From assembly GCF_002266435.3 (NCBI RefSeq), contig NZ_CP029426.2:248001-312000 (forward strand): DNA of 64,000 bases, written 5' to 3'. This document shows positions 8,134-16,271 of the stretch, piece after piece; position 1 is the first letter of the stretch, and each line of letters opens with the position of its first letter. Origin of the DNA: Bradyrhizobium amphicarpaeae. Its GTDB lineage: Bacteria; Pseudomonadota; Alphaproteobacteria; Rhizobiales; Xanthobacteraceae. The notes beneath the pieces are model-generated. The model ran no database searches. It was not told the DNA's origin and saw nothing but the letters and a program-made list of their open reading frames with translations. The translations under genes and the position numbers were made by a program.

Positions 8134-9402
8134 ATGACATCGATGTTCCATCGATCCGTGTTGGCGCTTGCAGCCGTGGCCCTTCTTGCGGGGACCAGCG
8201 CTGGTCACGCGCAGGACAAAAGCAAGCCGCTGAAGAAATACGAATCCGGCACCAAGGAATTCTGGACCCATCCGCCGGATGACTGGTTCCTGGGGGACGA
8301 GACCGAGGCGCAGAAGGGCCTCGCGCCGCCATCGGGGCCGCCGACCGGCGCGTCCGATGCCGAGCTCGCCAACATCGTCAAGAAGGTCAAGCTGCCGCCG
8401 GGCTTCAAGATGGAAGTCTATGCCTCCGGCGTGCTGGCCGCGCGGCAGATGGCCTGGGGTGACAAGGGCACGCTGTTCGTCGGTTCGTTCGGCCTCGGCA
8501 ACGTCTACGCCATCAAGGACAATGGCGGGAAGAAAGAGGTCAAGACCATCCTCAAGGGGCTGAACATGCCCACCGGCCTCGCTGTCAAGGACGGGGCGCT
8601 CTATGTCATCGCGGTCGACAAGCTGATCCGCTACGACGACATCGAGAACAAGCTCGACAATCCCGGCGAGGGCAAGGTCGTCTATGACGACATGCCGTCC
8701 TATGCCGCGCATGGCTGGAAGTACATCGCGGTCGACAAGGAAGGCTGGTTCTACATTCCGTTCGGACCGCCCTTCAACATCGGCATTCCCCCGACCAGCG
8801 TCTCGCAGATCCGGCGTGTCGATCCCAAGACCGGCAACGCCGAGATCTACGCGCTCGGCGTCCGCAACTCGGTCGGCGGCGACGTCGATCCGCGCACCGG
8901 CAAGTACTGGTTCACCGAGAATGCCCGCGACTGGATCAGCGATGACCTGCCCAGCGACAAGCTGAACATGATCAACAAAATGGGCGAGCATTTCGGCTAT
9001 CCCTATTGCCACCAGGGCAATCTGCCGGACGACAAGTTCGCGATGGGCCACAAATGCTCCGAGTTCACGCCGCCCGTGCTGAATCTCGGCGCCCATGTCG
9101 CTCCGCTCGGCATGAAGTTCTATACCGGCGACCAGTTCCCCGCCGAGTACAAGAACAACATCCTGATCGCCGAGCACGGTTCCTGGAATCGCCACAAGTA
9201 CCAGGGCGGCCGCATCATGCGCGTCATCGTCGGGCCTGACGGCAAGAACGCCAAGCAGGAGGTGTTCGCCTCCGGCTGGATCGAGGGTGACCAGGGCTAT
9301 CTCGGCCGCCCCGACGACATCATCCTCGCCAAGGACGGTTCGATCCTCGTCGCCGACGACTGGGCCGGCGCGATCTATCGCATCAGCTACAGCAAGAAGT
9401 AG
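8134..9402 (+). CDS. PQQ-dependent sugar (sorbosone-type) dehydrogenase, periplasmic
   Basis: A 422-residue protein with a signal peptide (residues 1-26, cleavage after GHA). The mature part is a six-bladed propeller of the glucose/L-sorbosone dehydrogenase family: PPGFKMEVYASG, ARQMAWGDKGTLFVGS, PTGLAVKDGALYVI, GVRNSVGGDVDP, ITRNARD-like TENARDW and LIAEHGSWNRH. These soluble enzymes oxidise sugars with PQQ and give electrons to a c-type cytochrome. The next gene, on the same strand, encodes a dihaem cytochrome c, a fitting acceptor. Actual PQQ use is inferred, since some homologues lack it. Confidence 0.85.
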   Translation: MTSMFHRSVLALAAVALLAGTSAGHAQDKSKPLKKYESGTKEFWTHPPDDWFLGDETEAQKGLAPPSGPPTGASDAELANIVKKVKLPPGFKMEVYASGVLAARQMAWGDKGTLFVGSFGLGNVYAIKDNGGKKEVKTILKGLNMPTGLAVKDGALYVIAVDKLIRYDDIENKLDNPGEGKVVYDDMPSYAAHGWKYIAVDKEGWFYIPFGPPFNIGIPPTSVSQIRRVDPKTGNAEIYALGVRNSVGGDVDPRTGKYWFTENARDWISDDLPSDKLNMINKMGEHFGYPYCHQGNLPDDKFAMGHKCSEFTPPVLNLGAHVAPLGMKFYTGDQFPAEYKNNILIAEHGSWNRHKYQGGRIMRVIVGPDGKNAKQEVFASGWIEGDQGYLGRPDDIILAKDGSILVADDWAGAIYRISYSKK

Positions 9403-9418
9403 CGCGACGTAACGAAGA

Positions 9419-9449
9419 GGCTGCGATCGGGCGACCGTCGCAGCCTTTT
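9419..9449 (+). terminator. Rho-independent terminator after the PQQ-type dehydrogenase
   Basis: Stem GGCTGCGA (9419-9426) with TCGCAGCC (9438-9445) and a loop of 11 bases that can pair further, followed by TTTTC. It lies 17 bp after the stop codon, so at least part of transcription ends before the cytochrome gene. Confidence 0.85.
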
Positions 9450-9480
9450 CCTTGTGACGGGCCTGCGATGGAACACGTCC

Positions 9481-9562
9481 GTCATGCCCGGACTTGATCC
9501 GGGCATCCATCAACGAAGAGCCTGCAAAAGGGATGGATTGCCGGGTCAAGCCCGGCAATGAC
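9481..9562. repeat. Intergenic palindromic repeat (family B)
   Basis: A two-armed repeat starting GTCATGCCCGGACTTGATCC and ending CCCGGCAATGAC, each arm itself a hairpin. The same element occurs at 39337-39421 and, degraded, at 30727-30812. It sits between the dehydrogenase terminator and the cytochrome c start. Confidence 0.8.
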
Positions 9563-9579
9563 AGCCGGAGAAATCAGCG

Positions 9580-10164
9580 ATGCGAGTCGGTCGGTTCGGA
9601 ATTCTGCCTGTGGCGCTTTTGCTCGCATCTATCCCGGCCCAGGCCGCCGACAATGCCGCGATCAAGGAGAAAGCCTCGATCTGCTCCGGCTGTCACGGCG
9701 AGAACGGCGTCTCGCAGACCGAGAACATCCCCTCGCTGGCCGGCCAGCCCGATCAGTTCCTGCAATGGCAGCTCGTGTTCTTCCGCGCCGGCTCGCGCAA
9801 GAACGAGCAGATGCAGCCGATCGTCGAGCAGCTCACCAACGAGGACATCCGTAATCTCGGCGCCTATTTCTCGCAGCTGCCGCCGCCGAAGGGATCGGAG
9901 GACGGGGATCCCGACCTGTCGAAAAAGGGCGGGCAAGTTGCCGCCGGCCGCCGTTGCGCCTCATGCCATACGGACAGCTTCGCCGGCACCAAGGGAGTGG
10001 CGCGACTGGCGGGCCAGCGCGAGGAATACCTGGTCAAGGCATTGCACGACTACAAGGCGGGCTTGCGCGTCGGCGGCGGCGTCGCCGCGATGGCCGATGT
10101 CGCCTATCGCATGAGCGACGAGGAGATCACGGCCGTGTCGCATTATCTCGCGCATTTGAAATAG
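9580..10164 (+). CDS. Dihaem cytochrome c (c4-like), periplasmic
   Basis: A 194-residue protein with a signal peptide (residues 1-22, ending PAQA) and two haem-binding sites: CSGCH at 35-39 and CASCH at 126-130. Each half has the class I pattern (helix, CxxCH, PSLAGQ or RLAGQ, distal Met such as EQMQP). This two-domain layout is that of cytochrome c4. GGAGAAA lies 7-13 bp before the ATG. It follows the sugar dehydrogenase and probably carries its electrons to a terminal oxidase. Confidence 0.9.
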   Translation: MRVGRFGILPVALLLASIPAQAADNAAIKEKASICSGCHGENGVSQTENIPSLAGQPDQFLQWQLVFFRAGSRKNEQMQPIVEQLTNEDIRNLGAYFSQLPPPKGSEDGDPDLSKKGGQVAAGRRCASCHTDSFAGTKGVARLAGQREEYLVKALHDYKAGLRVGGGVAAMADVAYRMSDEEITAVSHYLAHLK

Positions 10165-10245
10165 CGCGAAGCTGTTGCGGCCAACTTTGCTGTCGTGCCG
10201 GGCTCGCGCTTTGCGCGCCCCGGGGATAACGGTCGGGACTACGAT

Positions 10246-11169
10246 CTACCCCGCCCGCTGCTTCTCATATGCCTTCAAATGCGTGTAGGCGATGCGCAGC
10301 TTCGGCACCGGCACCTTGCCGGCATCGGCGCGCGCGATGAGATCGCCGATGACGTGGTCGGCCTCGACCGGCAGGCCGGCCTTGATGTCGCGGAACATCG
10401 AGGCCGTCATCGGCGAGCCCTCGGTGGTGAGGTTGCCCTTCACCCGCTCGAAGAACGGCCCGCCCGGCGCATAGCCTGCCGCCGTGGCGATCGCGCTGGT
10501 CTCGTCGAGCATGCCGAGCAGGAAATCCCGGCCGCCGGGAGCTGCGAGGATGTTGCCGACAGAGGTGCGCATCAGGCTGGTGGAGGCCGCGAGCGAGGAG
10601 AGGAACACCCATTTTTCCCACATGTCCTGCATGATGTTCTGGCTGGCGGTGGCACCGTTGATGCCGCTCTTGAAGGCTTCGTCGATCGCCTTAACGCGAT
10701 CCGACAGCTTGCCGTCGCGCTCGCCGTAATTGATCGACTGCATCGGCTGGAGCTGCACAACCTCGCGCTTCTCGTTCAGGGTCGCCGCGATGGCGCAGAG
10801 GCCGCCGAGCACGCGCTCCTTGCCGAATTTGGCATCCAGGATGTCCAGATGCTTCATGCCGTTCAGCATCGGGATGATCGCGGTGTTTGGTCCGACCGCG
10901 GGCGCAAACGATTTGATGGCGTCGTCGAGATCGAACGCCTTGCAACTCAAGAGCACGACATCGAACTTGTCCCTGAGCGCATCGGCCTGCACCGTTGGCG
11001 GATTCTGCAGCGTCACGTCGCCATTCGGGCTCTTGATGACAAGACCCGCGCTTGCGAGCTCGCCGGCGCGGCGCGGCCGGACCAGGAAGGTGACGTCACG
11101 GCCGGCCTGCAACAGCCTGCCACCGAAATAGCCGCCGATGGCGCCGGCGCCGACCACGAGGATACGCAT
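10246..11169 (-). CDS. panE: 2-dehydropantoate 2-reductase family protein
   Basis: A 307-residue protein of the ketopantoate reductase (ApbA/PanE) family, which makes pantoate for coenzyme A using NADPH. GAGAIGG (residues 7-13) is the nucleotide-binding turn, LSCKAFD follows strand 4, and the C-terminal domain has EKWVFLSSLAA and DIKAGLPVEADHVIG with the conserved Lys and Glu. The family also includes other 2-oxoacid reductases, so pantoate synthesis is likely but not certain. It faces the cytochrome c gene tail-to-tail. Confidence 0.85.
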   Translation of the reverse strand: MRILVVGAGAIGGYFGGRLLQAGRDVTFLVRPRRAGELASAGLVIKSPNGDVTLQNPPTVQADALRDKFDVVLLSCKAFDLDDAIKSFAPAVGPNTAIIPMLNGMKHLDILDAKFGKERVLGGLCAIAATLNEKREVVQLQPMQSINYGERDGKLSDRVKAIDEAFKSGINGATASQNIMQDMWEKWVFLSSLAASTSLMRTSVGNILAAPGGRDFLLGMLDETSAIATAAGYAPGGPFFERVKGNLTTEGSPMTASMFRDIKAGLPVEADHVIGDLIARADAGKVPVPKLRIAYTHLKAYEKQRAG

Positions 11170-11210
11170 GGGATCTTCTCTCTTTTTGCTGTTGGCGGTC
11201 TATCTATAGT

Positions 11211-11240
11211 CGTCATTGCGAGCGAAGCGAAGCAATCCAG
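11211..11240. repeat. Half-copy of intergenic repeat family A
   Basis: CGTCATTGCGAGCGAAGCGAAGCAATCCAG-type arm without the matching second arm. Full two-armed copies occur at 19536-19654 and 57856-57940. It lies between two minus-strand genes. Confidence 0.7.
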
Positions 11241-11282
11241 AATGCTACCGCGATCACATTCTGTCGCCGGAGAGAAAAGGGA

Positions 11283-11891
11283 TTACGTCCCCAACACCAT
11301 CTCCTCGACCTCGCGCAGCTGCTCCTTGCCGAAGAACATCTCGTTGCCGACGAAGAAGGTCGGCGAGCCGAACGCGCCGCGGGCGACCGCCTCCTCGGTG
11401 TTCTTGATCAGCCTGCCCTTCACTTCCGGCTCCTGAGCCCGGGTGAACAGCCTCTCGGCATCGAGTCCGGAGGACGCCAGGGCCTTCGCCGCGATCTCGG
11501 GGTCGTCCATCTTCTTCGGCTCGCGCCACATGTGGTGGAAGGCAGCCTCGACGTATTTTTCGAACACGCCCTCGAGCTGAGCTGCGATTGCCGTGCGCAT
11601 CAGGTTCAGCGTGTTGACGGGGAAGTGCGGATTCCAGACGTAAGGCTGGACCTTGAATCGCTTGATGAAGCGCTCGGTCTCGACCTGCTGAAATTCACGC
11701 TTGTTCTTGACGCCGGCGAGCGTCTCGGCCGGGGACCTGTTGTTGGTCGACTTGAAGATGCCGCCGAGCAGGATTGGGACGTATTCGAACTTGACGCCGA
11801 TGCGCTGCTCGATCGCGGGGATCGCGAGGTGGCTGAGATAGGCGTTGGGGCTGCCGAAATCGAACAGGAACTGCGGGGCTATGCGGGTCAA
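11283..11891 (-). CDS. 2-hydroxychromene-2-carboxylate isomerase (DsbA-like thioredoxin fold)
   Basis: A 202-residue protein of the HCCA isomerase family (kappa-class GST fold). The N terminus, FLFDFGSPNAYLSH, supplies the glutathione-contacting Ser; later come NTLNLMRTA and FGSPTFFVGNEMFFG with the cis-Pro. The family isomerises 2-hydroxychromene-2-carboxylate in naphthalene-type degradation, and many members have other GSH-dependent roles. I chose a TTG start at 11891 because AGGGAG lies six bases upstream and the length then fits the family. An ATG at 11963 would add 24 unlikely residues. Confidence 0.82.
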   Translation of the reverse strand: MTRIAPQFLFDFGSPNAYLSHLAIPAIEQRIGVKFEYVPILLGGIFKSTNNRSPAETLAGVKNKREFQQVETERFIKRFKVQPYVWNPHFPVNTLNLMRTAIAAQLEGVFEKYVEAAFHHMWREPKKMDDPEIAAKALASSGLDAERLFTRAQEPEVKGRLIKNTEEAVARGAFGSPTFFVGNEMFFGKEQLREVEEMVLGT

Positions 11892-11993
11892 TTCGATCTC
11901 CCTGAGATGACATCTTGATCTGACTTTCCGCGTATTGTGACGCAGCGTGTCCCACAAATCCACCGTTTAATGATGATCATAATACTTTGACCA

Positions 11994-13343
11994 TCAGGCG
12001 ATGCGCCGGATCGTCCGCTTGCGCCAGACCAGGAAGTAATAGCCCATCTGCAAAACGAACATGGCGCAGAACACGATGGGATAGGCGGCCCATATGCCCT
12101 GAAGGCCGATCGCGCGGCTCAGGATCACCGCGGCCGGCAGCTCAATGGCGAGAATCGCGAAGATCGCGAGCAGCATCGGCGTCAACGCGACACCGGCCGC
12201 GCGCATTGCACCCGAGAACACCGTGGCGAGGCCAAACGGCACCGAGCTCCACAAGGCGATGAAGAGCAGCTCTTTCGCCAGATCGAGCACGGCGCCGTTG
12301 GTGATGAAGATGCCGAGGATGGCGCGCGGCGCGAGATAGATCAGCGCCACGAGGCCGCCGGTCAGGACCAGGTTGAACACGAGCCCGGTCCGCACGATGC
12401 CGTCGAGCCGGGCCCTGTCGCCACCGCCGACAGCCTGCGCGCCGAGGATCGAGACGGCGATGGAAATCGACATCGCCGTGAACTGCGTGTAGCCCATCAC
12501 CTGGTTGACGGCGCCGTAGGCCGCCGTGGCGTCCGATCCGTAGCCGTTGACGAGGCCGAGCAGCACCAGCTCTGCGATCGCCATCACCACCATGCCGACG
12601 GCGCTCGGCAATCCGATGCCGAGGATTTTTCCGAGCATGGCGCCGTCGAGCCTGAGGTGACGCAGCAGCGCCGTGTCCGGCGCGAGCGCGTGCTTCTTCC
12701 TTCGCAGATACAGCGCCAGCGCGATCAAGGTGAGCGCGTTCGAGATCGCGGCCGCCCATGCCGGGCTGGTGATGCCGGCCGCCGGCAGTCCGAGCGACCC
12801 ACGGATCAACATCGGCGTCAGGATCAGGCCGATCGCAGTCGACAACGCCAGCGCCAGCAGCGGCGTCAGCGCATCGCCGACGCCGCGGATCATCGCCGTC
12901 ATCAGCAGGAAGACGAAACCGAGGGGCATCGTCAGCAGCATGATGCGCGCATAGGCGCTGGCAGGAGCGAGAATGTCGGCCGGCGTCGCAAGCGCCATCA
13001 TCAGCTGACGGCTGAACAGCCCGCCGATCAGCGCGATCGAAATGGAAAGCAGAAGGCCGATCGCGAGCGTCGTACCCGCAACGCTCCTGATCTTTGCGTG
13101 CTCGCCAGCGCCGAAGGCCTGACCGATCAAGACGGTGGCGCCGGTGCTCAGCCCCATGACGAAAGCGAACAGAAAGAACATCACGGGAAAGAAAACCGAG
13201 ACGGCGGCCAGCGCGTCGACGCCGATCATCTGGCCGAGATAGACGTTGCTGACGGTGCCGAACAACGATTGCAGCGCGTTGCTCAGCATCAAGGGCGCGA
13301 GGAAGCGCAGGAATGTCATCGAGAGCGGCTTGGGCGCAGACAT
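11994..13343 (-). CDS. MATE-family efflux transporter
   Basis: About 449 residues with twelve hydrophobic segments arranged as two homologous halves, both with MatE features: MLSNALQSLFGTVSNVYLGQMIG and STGATVLIGQAFGAGE in the first, GIGLPSAVGMVVMAIAELV in the second. MATE proteins export drugs or metabolites by H+ or Na+ antiport. The second Met (13343) is preferred because GAAAGG lies about 9 bp upstream; the alternative ATG at 13358 adds five residues. Substrate unknown. Confidence 0.88.
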   Translation of the reverse strand: MSAPKPLSMTFLRFLAPLMLSNALQSLFGTVSNVYLGQMIGVDALAAVSVFFPVMFFLFAFVMGLSTGATVLIGQAFGAGEHAKIRSVAGTTLAIGLLLSISIALIGGLFSRQLMMALATPADILAPASAYARIMLLTMPLGFVFLLMTAMIRGVGDALTPLLALALSTAIGLILTPMLIRGSLGLPAAGITSPAWAAAISNALTLIALALYLRRKKHALAPDTALLRHLRLDGAMLGKILGIGLPSAVGMVVMAIAELVLLGLVNGYGSDATAAYGAVNQVMGYTQFTAMSISIAVSILGAQAVGGGDRARLDGIVRTGLVFNLVLTGGLVALIYLAPRAILGIFITNGAVLDLAKELLFIALWSSVPFGLATVFSGAMRAAGVALTPMLLAIFAILAIELPAAVILSRAIGLQGIWAAYPIVFCAMFVLQMGYYFLVWRKRTIRRIA

Positions 13344-13424
13344 GGATCGGCCTTTCATCAGGGCGCACGGAGCCGTTGCCGCGCAAGGCGCGGCCCGGCC
13401 GTCGATGGGGTATGTGAGAGCGCC

Positions 13425-14021
13425 TTAAGCGCGGTCGCTGTAGGCGAGCTTGACGATGTGGTCGCGGATGTCGGGTGGCCAGTCGGCGATCAGTCCGGCA
13501 AAGCGCCGCCGGTCATCCGCAAACAATGCGCGCGAAGCTTCCTCGAACTGCGGCAGGTTGCCCGCCATGGTCGACATGAAGTGATAGGCCGCATCGCGCG
13601 CCTGCCGTTCGCGGTCCTTGTCGCCGCTGGCGCGCCTCGCCTCGTCGACGAGCTTGCGCAGCGCGACCGAGGCGCCGCCCGGCTGCGCGCCGAGCCACTC
13701 CCAATGTCGCGGCAACAGCGTCACCTCGCGCGCGACCACGCCGAGCTTTGGCCGTCCGCGCCCGCGCGGCTCGCTCGGTGGTGCGGTTTCCTCGACCGGC
13801 GGCGGCATGAGCTTGGCCAGCCGCGCCAGCACCTCGCGATCCCCGCCGCGCAGATCGAAATCGATCGATCGGCCGGTGCTGTCCTCGAAGATGATGATCG
13901 GCTCGTCCGGCCGTGGCGCGACCCGCTTGACGACCAGCGCGACCTCGCCTGCCGGCCCAGACACAAGACGGCGATGCCCTTGGAAGGCGGTAAAAATCTT
14001 CTGCATTGGAATCATTGCCAT
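13425..14021 (-). CDS. DUF2239 family protein
   Basis: About 198 residues. It matches the DUF2239 pattern: IFTAFQGHRRLVSG at the start, VALVVKR, IIIFEDSTGRSIDFDLRG, the linker RGRGRPKLGVVAREVTLL, and PRHWEWLGAQPGGASVALRKLV. Function is unknown. The RGRGRPKLG stretch resembles an AT-hook, and the segment after it could bind DNA, but this is inference. I chose Met at 14021 (MAMIPMQ); the frame is open to 14159, but that would place the palindromic operator candidate inside the gene. Confidence 0.82.
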   Translation of the reverse strand: MAMIPMQKIFTAFQGHRRLVSGPAGEVALVVKRVAPRPDEPIIIFEDSTGRSIDFDLRGGDREVLARLAKLMPPPVEETAPPSEPRGRGRPKLGVVAREVTLLPRHWEWLGAQPGGASVALRKLVDEARRASGDKDRERQARDAAYHFMSTMAGNLPQFEEASRALFADDRRRFAGLIADWPPDIRDHIVKLAYSDRA

Positions 14022-14042
14022 TTTAACGACGTTGATCTGATT

Positions 14043-14078
14043 ATTACCCGGGTAGATTATCGGCGTCAATATACCCGG
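14043..14078. promoter_or_regulatory. Candidate operator: palindrome plus half-site upstream of DUF2239 gene
   Basis: A perfect palindrome TACCCGGGTA (14043-14052) lies 22 bp before the chosen DUF2239 start. A second, less perfect copy (ATATACCCGGAT, 14067-14078) lies with its centre 27 bp away. The stretch is strikingly AT-rich outside these cores. This looks like a two-site operator in the divergent region between the DUF2239 and GST genes. The regulator is unknown. Confidence 0.5.
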
Positions 14079-14181
14079 ATTAAAATATCCATCACGATGC
14101 TCGACATCGCGTTCCCGGGCTGGCAGGTACGCGGCCGACCGACGACGCCTAGCCACCACGCCTGCCTTGGGGACCTCGCCG

Positions 14182-14847
14182 ATGCTGACCGTTCACCACC
14201 TCAACAATTCCCGCTCGCAGCGCGTGCTTTGGCTGCTCGAAGAGTTGGGCGTGCCCTACGAGATCGTGCGCTATCAGCGCCAGCCGGACATGCGCGCGCC
14301 GAAGGAGCTGCGCGCCATCCATCCGCTCGGCAAGTCGCCCGTCATCACCGACAACGGCAACACCATCGCCGAGTCGGGCGCGATCATCGAATATCTCGTC
14401 GCGACCTACGGCGACGGCCGGCTGATTCCGCCGCCGAATACGCCGGAGAGGCTGCGCTTCACCTATTGGCTGCATTATGCCGAGGGCTCCGCGATGCAGC
14501 CGCTGCTGCTCAAGCTGCTGTTCACGCTGATGCCGAAGCGCGCGCCGGCGCTGCTTCGTCCGCTGGTGCGCAAGGTTTCGAACCAGGCGCTGACCACGCT
14601 GGTCAATCCGCAGCTCAAGCAGCACATGGATTATTGGGAAGGCGAGCTTGGCAAGAGCGAGTGGTTCGCCGGCAACGAGTTCACCGCAGCCGACATCCAG
14701 ATGAGCTTTCCGCTGGAAGCGGCGCAAGCGCGCGGCGGGCTCGAGCAGGGCCATCCCAAGGCGATGGCATTCCTCGAGCGCATCCATGCGCGCCCGGCCT
14801 ATGCGCGCGCGCTGGAGAAGGGCGGGCCGTATCAGGTGGGGCGGTAA
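14182..14847 (+). CDS. Glutathione S-transferase family protein
   Basis: A 221-residue GST. The N-terminal thioredoxin-like domain starts LTVHHLNNSRSQRVLWLLEE, with cis-Pro in LGKSPVITD and the glutathione-binding ESGAIIEYL. An all-helical C-terminal domain ends with AADIQMSFPLEAA and ERIHARPAYARALE. It probably conjugates or reduces electrophiles with GSH. I chose the ATG at 14182, with GGGGA upstream, over a TTG at 14167. It is divergent from the DUF2239 gene across a palindromic site. Confidence 0.88.
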   Translation: MLTVHHLNNSRSQRVLWLLEELGVPYEIVRYQRQPDMRAPKELRAIHPLGKSPVITDNGNTIAESGAIIEYLVATYGDGRLIPPPNTPERLRFTYWLHYAEGSAMQPLLLKLLFTLMPKRAPALLRPLVRKVSNQALTTLVNPQLKQHMDYWEGELGKSEWFAGNEFTAADIQMSFPLEAAQARGGLEQGHPKAMAFLERIHARPAYARALEKGGPYQVGR

Positions 14848-14891
14848 GCCTTCTCACCGCCCGGGAAGACGGCGCATGATGGCGCCGCCTG

Positions 14892-16187
14892 TCAGTGCGC
14901 GTGCAGCACGCGGCCGCGCGTTTCCGGCAGCGCAAAGGCGGCGATGAAGAACACCGCATAGGCCACCACCGCGAAGATCGCGATCGCATTCGCAAGCGAG
15001 GTCGATGCCGACAGCGCGCCGACGAGGAACGGAAACAGCGCACCGATGCCGCGGCCGAAATTGTAGCAAAAGCCCTGGCCGGAGCCGCGCAGCCGCGTCG
15101 GATAGAGCTCGGTCAGGAACGCGCCGATCCCGGAGAAATAGCCCGAGGCGAAGAAGCCGAGCGGGAAACCGAGCAGCCAGAGGATCTCGTTGGTGAGCGG
15201 CAGCTGTGTATAGAGCAGCACCACCGCCATGGCGCCGATCGAGAAGATCAGGAACAAATTGCGCCGTCCGATCCGGTCGGCAAGCCAGGCGCCGGTGAGA
15301 TAACCGATGAAGGAGCCGATGATCAGCGTCGACAGGTAGCCGGTCGAGCCGACGATCGACAGATGCCGCTCCTTGGTGAGGAATTGCGGCACCCAGAACG
15401 TGACGGCGTAATAGCCGCCCTGGCAGCCCGTCGCCATCAGCGACGCCAGGATCGTGGTCTTCAGGATCGGGCCGGAGAAGATTTCCCAGATCGCCGGGCG
15501 ATCGCCGCTCGCGGCGTGCCTGGCGCGAGCCTCGACCGCGATCGCCGGCTCGGTGACGGAGCGGCGGATGTAGAACACCAGAAGCGCCGGCAGCGCGCCG
15601 ATCACGAACATCCAGCGCCATGCGATCTCCGGCGGCAAGGCCGAGAACAGGATCGCCTGCGACAGCACCGCGAGGCCCCAGCCGACCGCCCAGCCGGATT
15701 GCACCGAGCCGACCGCGCGACCGCGATATTGCGGTCGGATCGCCTCGCCCATCAGCACGGCGCCTGCCGCCCATTCGCCGCCGAAGCCGAGGCCGAGCAC
15801 GGCACGTGCGATCAGGAGCTGGTCGAAATTCTGCACGACCGCACAGACCAGCGAGAAGAACGAGAACCAGATGATGGTGAACTGGAGCGTCCTCACCCGC
15901 CCGATATGGTCCGAGAGATAGCCGCCGAGCCAGCCGCCGATCGCGGACGCCAGCAGCGTCACCGTGCCGGCAAGACCAGCCGAGGCCGCATCGACCTTCC
16001 ACAGCGCGATGATGGTGCCGATCACCAGCGGATAGATCATGAAATCCATGCCGTCGAGCGCCCAGCCCGCCGCGCAGGCCCAGAACGTCCGGCGCTCGGG
16101 CACGTTCATGTCGCGATAGAACGCGAGAAGGCTGGTGTCTTCGATCTCCGTGCGCTCGATGCGCTGGTTCGGATCGGCTGGCGTCAT
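14892..16187 (-). CDS. MFS transporter (organic/aromatic acid symporter-like)
   Basis: About 431 residues with twelve predicted helices. MFS signatures are clear: GWLGGYLSDHIGRVRTL in loop 2-3 and LGLGFGGEWAAGAVLMGE in helices 4-5, a motif common in sialate and aromatic-acid H+ symporters. LDGMDFMIYPLVIG in helix 1 also fits that branch. I chose ATG at 16187, with GGGGAAA upstream, over an ATG at 16259. The substrate is probably a carboxylate but cannot be named. It follows the gamma-glutamyltransferase gene on the same strand. Confidence 0.82.
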   Translation of the reverse strand: MTPADPNQRIERTEIEDTSLLAFYRDMNVPERRTFWACAAGWALDGMDFMIYPLVIGTIIALWKVDAASAGLAGTVTLLASAIGGWLGGYLSDHIGRVRTLQFTIIWFSFFSLVCAVVQNFDQLLIARAVLGLGFGGEWAAGAVLMGEAIRPQYRGRAVGSVQSGWAVGWGLAVLSQAILFSALPPEIAWRWMFVIGALPALLVFYIRRSVTEPAIAVEARARHAASGDRPAIWEIFSGPILKTTILASLMATGCQGGYYAVTFWVPQFLTKERHLSIVGSTGYLSTLIIGSFIGYLTGAWLADRIGRRNLFLIFSIGAMAVVLLYTQLPLTNEILWLLGFPLGFFASGYFSGIGAFLTELYPTRLRGSGQGFCYNFGRGIGALFPFLVGALSASTSLANAIAIFAVVAYAVFFIAAFALPETRGRVLHAH

Positions 16188-16271
16188 GTGCGTTTCCCCG
16201 GCTATTTCTTTGGCCGCGGTGGTAGCATGCGCCGTGACCCGCGCAAGCCTTCGGTCCATGCAGGGACGGCG

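Noticed and set aside
7972-9558. A 528-codon open frame on the minus strand
   Set aside because: Antisense to the PQQ-type dehydrogenase, which has signal peptide, motifs, ribosome site and terminator.
13425-14159. Longer 244-residue version of the DUF2239 protein
   Set aside because: The extra N-terminal 46 residues are Arg-rich, do not fit the family start and would overlap the palindromic operator candidate.
12657-14879. A 740-codon open frame on the plus strand
   Set aside because: It runs antisense to the MATE and DUF2239 genes and out of frame with GST. The translation is Arg/Gln/Asp-rich with no fold pattern, a product of high GC.
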